Source: an uncultured Collinsella sp.
Lineage (GTDB): Bacteria; Actinomycetota; Coriobacteriia; Coriobacteriales; Coriobacteriaceae
DNA length: 64,000 nt
Direction: 5' to 3'
Assembly: GCA_902464565.1 (NCBI GenBank)
Contig: CABQJV010000001.1
Location: forward strand, 62,001 to 126,000
Part shown: piece after piece, positions 59,776 to 64,000 of the stretch
Numbering within the stretch: position 1 is the stretch's first letter
Layout of the letters: every line of letters starts with the position of its first letter
The notes under the pieces: generated by a model
What the model was told of the DNA's origin: nothing
The model's input: only the letters and a program-made list of their open reading frames with translations
The model's database searches: none
Translations under genes and position numbers: made by a program

Positions 59776-60957
59776 ATGCTATTTGTAAATCGGCTGGTAC
59801 ATACGCTTGTTCCCGGCAGCGAGGACGAGCCGGTCGATGCATCTTGCCGCACCAACGCGGGTTTTACCGCAAGCCTCATCTGCATTGGACTCAACATCAC
59901 CCTGTGCCTGGCCAAGGGCATCGCGGGCCTGCTTGCCGGCTCCGTCTCCCTCATCGCCGACGCTTTCAACAACCTCTCCGATGCCTCGAGCAACATCGTG
60001 AGCCTGCTCGGGTTCCGCCTTGCCAGCCGCCCGGCAGACGAGGGCCACCCTTACGGCCACGGCCGCTACGAGTACCTGGCTGGTCTGTTTGTCGCCGTCC
60101 TGGTTTGTGCCGTCGGCATCAACCTAATCCTCGAGTCGATCACCAAGATCATCAAGCCCTCGCCCACCGCTTACACGTTTATTTCCCTTGCGGCACTGGC
60201 TACGTCCATGCTCGTTAAGCTCTGGATGGCAGCGTTCAACCGCACGCTGGGCGATCGCATCGACTCGGAGACGCTCATCGCCACGGCGCAGGACTCCAAA
60301 AACGACGTCATCACCTCGGGCTCGGTCTTGGTGGCGGCGCTTATTTCGCAGACGACCGGCTTTGATCTCGATGGCTGGGCAGGCCTGGGTGTGGGCATCT
60401 TCATCTGCATCAGCGGTCTGGGCCTGGTGCGCGACGCCATCAGCCCGTTGCTGGGGCAAGCGCCCGACCCCAAGCTCGTCCAGGCAATCCGCGACAAGAT
60501 CATGTCCTATCCGCAGGTCTTGGGCACACACGACCTCATGGTGCACGACTACGGCCCCGGTCGTCAGTTTGCCAGCGCCCACGTGGAGATGCCCGGCGAG
60601 GGCGACGCGTTTGAGCACCACGAGATTCTGGACACCATCGAGCACGACATCAAGCGCCAGATGGGCATTGGTATCACGCTGCACTGCGACCCCATCGCGA
60701 CAACCGGCGATGACTTGCGCGGCTGGGTCAAGCGCGGCGTCATGCAGATCGATCCCGCGCTCTCCATCCACGACCTGCACGAGCACGACGGGTTCGTTTC
60801 GTTTGACCTGGTGCGTCCCGACGGCTTTGACATATCCGACGAGGAGCTGCTGGGGCTCGTCACGCGCATCGTGCACGAGCGCCGACCCGATGCCTCATGC
60901 GTCGTCACCTTTGATTCGGGCTTTAGCTCGCCCGACCGTCCGGCCGAGCAACTGTAG
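59776..60957 (+). CDS. Cation diffusion facilitator (CDF) metal transporter
   Basis: A 393-residue CDF protein. Helix II has SLIADAFNNLSDASSNIVSL (the DxxxD-type site A), the next loop has HPYGHGRYEYLA, and helix V has ATAQDSKNDVITS (D-x-x-x-D), giving the transport metal site. Six membrane helices are followed by a cytoplasmic domain of about 170 residues, with Asp/His-rich segments (HDLMVHDYGPG, HVEMPGEGD). The extra C-terminal segment (from about 300) is longer than in ZitB-type members. Likely Zn, Mn or Fe export by proton exchange. I chose ATG 59776 because GAGGA lies at good spacing. Confidence 0.9.
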   Translation: MLFVNRLVHTLVPGSEDEPVDASCRTNAGFTASLICIGLNITLCLAKGIAGLLAGSVSLIADAFNNLSDASSNIVSLLGFRLASRPADEGHPYGHGRYEYLAGLFVAVLVCAVGINLILESITKIIKPSPTAYTFISLAALATSMLVKLWMAAFNRTLGDRIDSETLIATAQDSKNDVITSGSVLVAALISQTTGFDLDGWAGLGVGIFICISGLGLVRDAISPLLGQAPDPKLVQAIRDKIMSYPQVLGTHDLMVHDYGPGRQFASAHVEMPGEGDAFEHHEILDTIEHDIKRQMGIGITLHCDPIATTGDDLRGWVKRGVMQIDPALSIHDLHEHDGFVSFDLVRPDGFDISDEELLGLVTRIVHERRPDASCVVTFDSGFSSPDRPAEQL

Positions 60958-60969
60958 CCTGCTTAACAG

Positions 60970-61959
60970 CTAGTTTCCCTGCGCGCCCGAGATGCCGTTT
61001 TGCAGGGCGTTCCAGGCATCCGTCGCCATGTCGCCCAAGTTCTGCGCGGTATCGCCCAGGTTTTGTGCCGTGTCGCCCAGCTCTTGCGCCTTGTCTCCCA
61101 ACTCCTGTGCCTTGTTGCTCAAGTCCTCCAGCGTATTGGAGCTCGAGCTGTCGGCACCGCTTTGGCCGCCGGACGAGTTGCCCGAGCTGTTCTTGTGCGT
61201 GAGTTGAATTTCGAGGTTGCCGCTGTCGTTGTAGTAGGCAGAAGTAACGACCCAGTTGGCATCGACGACGGGCGTTGAGCCATCATCGGTCAGGACCACG
61301 GCATTCGAAAGATCGGCGCCGCGCGACTTGAGGAGCTTCTTGGCGTTGGACCAGTACTGCCCCGGGATATCGCTCAGATCGACGGTACTAGACGAGGCGG
61401 ACTCGGTTTGCTCGGCAGCGGTATCGGCCGTTGAACTCCCCCGCTTGTTGAGCATGCCCGACACGATGGCAAACACAACCGATAGCGCAAAGAAAATCGC
61501 CAGCACGATGAGGATCTTCTTGATCACGCTCGACGAACGCGACGGCTTCTTCTCCTCGTCCTCGCCATATTGCGGAATCGACTTGGGGTACTCGCGATAC
61601 GGCTCGCGCGACTCGTAGCGAGGCTGCGCCGTGCGAGGCATATACGTCGTCTGCTGAGGCTGCGGAATGGGATTTTGCGGCAGGTCATCATAGGGATTCG
61701 GCGTCGAGGCAGCATAAGAATCCTGCGGCGCGTAATCAAACGGATCCGGAGCTGCGTTGCCATAGGGGCCTTGCGAAGATGCAGCGTAAGAATCCTGCGC
61801 CGTGTCGCCATAGCCCATAACCCGGGTGGGCTCGGCAGAAGGCTGCGTCGCGGCGGGGTCGGTATAACCGGGGTTGGGAACAACGCGAGTCGCATCGGCG
61901 CTATCGCCAGCCTGCGCGGAACCGTAGCCGCCCATCACGGTTGTCTTGTCCTGATCCAT
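60970..61959 (-). CDS. Membrane protein with PASTA-like domain and heptad tail
   Basis: A 329-residue protein. The first 145 residues are disordered, rich in Pro, Gln, Tyr, Asp and Ala, with repeated short motifs such as DSYAAS and DTAQ. One membrane helix follows (ILIVLAIFFALSVVFAIVSG). The outside part has a PASTA-like segment (WSNAKKLLKSRGADLSNAVV...ANWVVTSAYYND) and a C-terminal tandem of 7-residue units (AQELGDK, AQELGDT, AQNLGDT, AQNLGDM). The layout is like membrane-bound wall-sensing or anchoring proteins; no kinase domain is attached. The function is unknown. Confidence 0.7.
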   Translation of the reverse strand: MDQDKTTVMGGYGSAQAGDSADATRVVPNPGYTDPAATQPSAEPTRVMGYGDTAQDSYAASSQGPYGNAAPDPFDYAPQDSYAASTPNPYDDLPQNPIPQPQQTTYMPRTAQPRYESREPYREYPKSIPQYGEDEEKKPSRSSSVIKKILIVLAIFFALSVVFAIVSGMLNKRGSSTADTAAEQTESASSSTVDLSDIPGQYWSNAKKLLKSRGADLSNAVVLTDDGSTPVVDANWVVTSAYYNDSGNLEIQLTHKNSSGNSSGGQSGADSSSSNTLEDLSNKAQELGDKAQELGDTAQNLGDTAQNLGDMATDAWNALQNGISGAQGN

Positions 61960-62076
61960 GCAACGATTCCTTTCCGTCGCGCGTGAGCCTCAAATTATCC
62001 ATGCATTCTACCCGCGCAAAAGCCTATGATGGGCAGAGTCCGTCGGTATCTACAAGACGTGCGCGGGTCTAAGGAT

Positions 62077-62119
62077 CAAAAAAGCCCCGCCGGGCCTTGG
62101 TAGGCACGACGGGGCGGGC
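62077..62119 (-). terminator. Terminator of fhs
   Basis: On the minus strand GCCCCG-type arms (62084-62089 with 62110-62115) are followed by TTTTTTG, with an inner GCC/GGC pairing. Confidence 0.7.
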
Positions 62120-62140
62120 AAGCAGCTATGAGCAGCGGGC

Positions 62141-63808
62141 TTAGAACAGGCCGGTGATGTTGCCGTCGTTGTCGACGTCGATATTCTCGGCCGCGGGCAC
62201 CTTGGGCAGGCCCGGCATGGTCAGAACACTGCCGGTCAGCGCGACCACAAAGTGGGCGCCGGCGGAAACCTTGAGCTCGCGCACCGTGATGCGGAAGTTC
62301 TCGGGAGCGCCCAGGGCCTTGGCGTTGTCGCTAAAGCTGTACTGCGTCTTGGCCACGCATACCGGCAGGTTGCCAAAGCCGTTCTCGCGCAGCTCGGCAA
62401 GCTGGCGCTTGGCGGCCGGCGTAAAGTCAACGCCGTCGGCGCGGTAAACCTTGATGGCAACAGCCTCGAGGGCGTCGGCCACATCGGCGCCGTCCTCATA
62501 GGCAAACTTGAGCTCGCTCGGCTGCTCAATCAGACGCATGACCTCATCGGCCAGCTCGAGCGCGCCCTCGCCGCCCTTGGCCCAGACCTCGGAAAGCTTA
62601 ACGTTGACGCCGAGCTTCTGGCACTCGGACTCGATGAGCGCAAGCTCGGCCTCGGTGTCCGTTGGGAAGCGGTTGATGGCGACCACGCAGGGCAGACCAT
62701 AAACGTTCTGGATGTTGTCGACGTGACGCAGCAGGTTGGGCATGCCAGCCTTGAGTGCCTCGAGGTTCTCCTCGTTGAGGTCGGCTTTGGCGACGCCACC
62801 GTTGTACTTAAGCGCACGAGCGGTCGCGACGATCACGACGGCGCTGGGGCGAACGCCCGTCATGCGGCACTTGATATCGAGGAACTTCTCGGCACCCAGG
62901 TCGGCGCCAAAGCCGGCCTCGGTAATGGCAACATCGCCAAAGCGCATCGCCATACGCGTGGCCATGATAGAGTTGCAGCCGTGGGCAATGTTGGCGAAGG
63001 GACCGCCGTGGACAAACGCGGGCGTGCCCTCGAGTGTTTGCACCAAGTTGGGCTTGAGCGCATCCTTAAGCAGCGCAGCCATGGCGCCCTGAGCCTTGAG
63101 GTCGCGGGCGCGGACGGGGTCGCCGGCATAGCTGTAGCCGACGACGATCTCGCCCAAGCGCTCCTTGAGGTCGTTGATGCTCGTGGACAGGCACAGGATT
63201 GCCATGACCTCGGAGGCAACGGTGATATCGAAGCCGTCCTCGCGCGGCACGCCCTGGGCCTTGCCGCCAATGCCGTCGATAACATGGCGCAGCTGGCGGT
63301 CGTTCATGTCGACAACGCGCTTCCAGGTGATGCGCTTAACGTCAATACCGAGCTGATTGCCCTGCTGGATGTGGTTGTCGAGCATGGCGGCCAGCAGGTT
63401 ATTGGCGGCACCGATGGCATGGAAGTCACCGGTAAAGTGCAAGTTGATATCCTCCATGGGGATGACCTGAGCCCAGCCGCCGCCGGCAGCGCCGCCCTTA
63501 ACGCCAAAGACGGGGCCGAGCGAAGGCTCGCGCAGGGCCACGGCACTCTTGACGCCGCGACGACGCAGGCCGTCGGCCAGACCGATGGTCGTGGTGGTCT
63601 TGCCCTCGCCCGCAGGCGTTGGGTTGATAGCGGTCACGAGGACGAGCTTGGCCTGGTGATCAGTCGGCTCGTTGAGCAGTGAATAGTCGACCTTAGCCTT
63701 GTCGAAGCCGTACGGAATAAGGTGCTTAACGTCGACGCCGGCGTTCTTGGCCACCTCGGTAATAGGCAGCGGCGTGACAGAACGTGCGATTTCGATGTCA
63801 GTAGGCAT
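62141..63808 (-). CDS. fhs: Formate-tetrahydrofolate ligase
   Basis: A 555-residue Fhs. It joins formate to THF using ATP, giving 10-formyl-THF. The P-loop TPAGEGKTTTTIGL lies near residue 65, and the family blocks REPSLGPVFGVKGGAAGGG, MEDINLHFTGDFHAI, TEAGFGADLGAEKF and FPTDTEAEL are intact. Length is standard. With FchA and FolD about 10 kb away it gives a formate-to-methylene-THF route. The ATG at 63808 follows AAAGGACC; the frame extends upstream without a good start. Confidence 0.96.
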   Translation of the reverse strand: MPTDIEIARSVTPLPITEVAKNAGVDVKHLIPYGFDKAKVDYSLLNEPTDHQAKLVLVTAINPTPAGEGKTTTTIGLADGLRRRGVKSAVALREPSLGPVFGVKGGAAGGGWAQVIPMEDINLHFTGDFHAIGAANNLLAAMLDNHIQQGNQLGIDVKRITWKRVVDMNDRQLRHVIDGIGGKAQGVPREDGFDITVASEVMAILCLSTSINDLKERLGEIVVGYSYAGDPVRARDLKAQGAMAALLKDALKPNLVQTLEGTPAFVHGGPFANIAHGCNSIMATRMAMRFGDVAITEAGFGADLGAEKFLDIKCRMTGVRPSAVVIVATARALKYNGGVAKADLNEENLEALKAGMPNLLRHVDNIQNVYGLPCVVAINRFPTDTEAELALIESECQKLGVNVKLSEVWAKGGEGALELADEVMRLIEQPSELKFAYEDGADVADALEAVAIKVYRADGVDFTPAAKRQLAELRENGFGNLPVCVAKTQYSFSDNAKALGAPENFRITVRELKVSAGAHFVVALTGSVLTMPGLPKVPAAENIDVDNDGNITGLF

Positions 63809-63848
63809 GGGCGGTCCTTTCGTTACCGAATGAGAAAAAGACCAATTC

Positions 63849-63876
63849 AGCATAGCACGGGCGCGCAATAGTAAAA
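63849..63876 (-). promoter_or_regulatory. Probable fhs promoter
   Basis: On the minus strand TTTTAC, a 16-bp spacer and TATGCT lie about 40 nt before the fhs start. The match to consensus is moderate. Confidence 0.4.
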
Positions 63877-63953
63877 ACGCCCATAACCGATGAACGGCGA
63901 TATGTTTACCCAATGTCCGGCGATAGCCCAACAGCGCGCCAAAACAAAGCGCC

Positions 63954-64000
63954 CTAAACGGTAGGTTCAATCCCCAGGTGCTCAAAGGTGCGAAGGGTTG
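63954..64000 (-). CDS. Possible 3' end of a gene entering the window
   Basis: On the minus strand one frame reads TLRTFEHLGIEPTV and stops at 63956-63954. This could be the last 14 residues of a gene that begins beyond the window, but the piece is too short to identify. Confidence 0.25.
   Translation of the reverse strand, partial: TLRTFEHLGIEPTV

Noticed and set aside
63809..63960. THF riboswitch before fhs
   Set aside because: I could not find the conserved THF aptamer core; only a plausible promoter is visible.

Overview
The window looks like a chromosomal segment of a gut Coriobacteriia, most likely Collinsella. Base composition is high-GC, which produces long antisense shadow ORFs. Gene content fits: a split folate pathway, queH/queA/tgt, a pst operon without phoU, paired degV genes, a giant Ig-like/DUF4430 surface protein behind a cobalamin riboswitch, and an LAxTG-type anchored phospholipase. 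The genus is an inference; no rRNA or tRNA gene is visible.

Layout. 1-1.9 kb: the end of a DnaQ-like exonuclease and a DUF559-like nuclease. 2.2-5.1 kb: a zinc/cadmium efflux operon (SmtB-type repressor, HMA chaperone, P1B-2 ATPase) with perfectly symmetric operators. 5.4-14.9 kb (minus): DtxR-type regulator, HAD phosphatase, ABC-F, pstSCAB, M20 dipeptidase, phosphoglycolate-type phosphatase. 15.1-20.3 kb: degV, then an accessory segment with a 230-bp MITE-like element, a single-gene TOTE primase-helicase and a DinJ/YafQ-type toxin-antitoxin pair. 20.3-28.6 kb: LOG protein, tgt, a 12-alpha-hydroxysteroid-dehydrogenase-like SDR, a coiled-coil tail-anchored protein, queA, queH and a DUF3267 membrane protease. 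28.7-38 kb: metG, an RNA m5C methyltransferase, a 56-residue membrane protein, a second degV, class III fbp and two tandem GtrA genes. 38.1-46.5 kb (minus): cobalamin riboswitch, a 2374-residue surface protein with three DUF4430 modules, and a membrane-anchored DUF4430 protein. 46.8-52.5 kb (minus): UbiB-like kinase with a phasin-like partner, C69 dipeptidase, and folD-fchA. 53-64 kb: lipoprotein, PI-PLC-like surface enzyme, a nonsense-interrupted PH-like gene, a YhcG/DUF1016 nuclease, a zinc-ribbon protein, a CDF transporter, a PASTA-like membrane protein and fhs.

Intergenic DNA is unusually structured. I see four copies of a palindrome placed just 3' of stop codons, with paired base changes between copies. 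Two ~180-nt elements share three stems that covary and are candidate structured RNAs. Two 230-bp elements share terminal inverted repeats but have different cores. Several REP-like repeats occur as well.

The strongest leads are: (1) the riboswitch-controlled DUF4430 surface locus, a candidate corrinoid-capture apparatus; (2) the paired covarying RNA-like elements; (3) the TOTE primase-helicase cassette bounded by direct copies of one palindrome, one of which supplies its stop codon; and (4) a FolD that lacks its cyclohydrolase lysine, encoded next to FchA.
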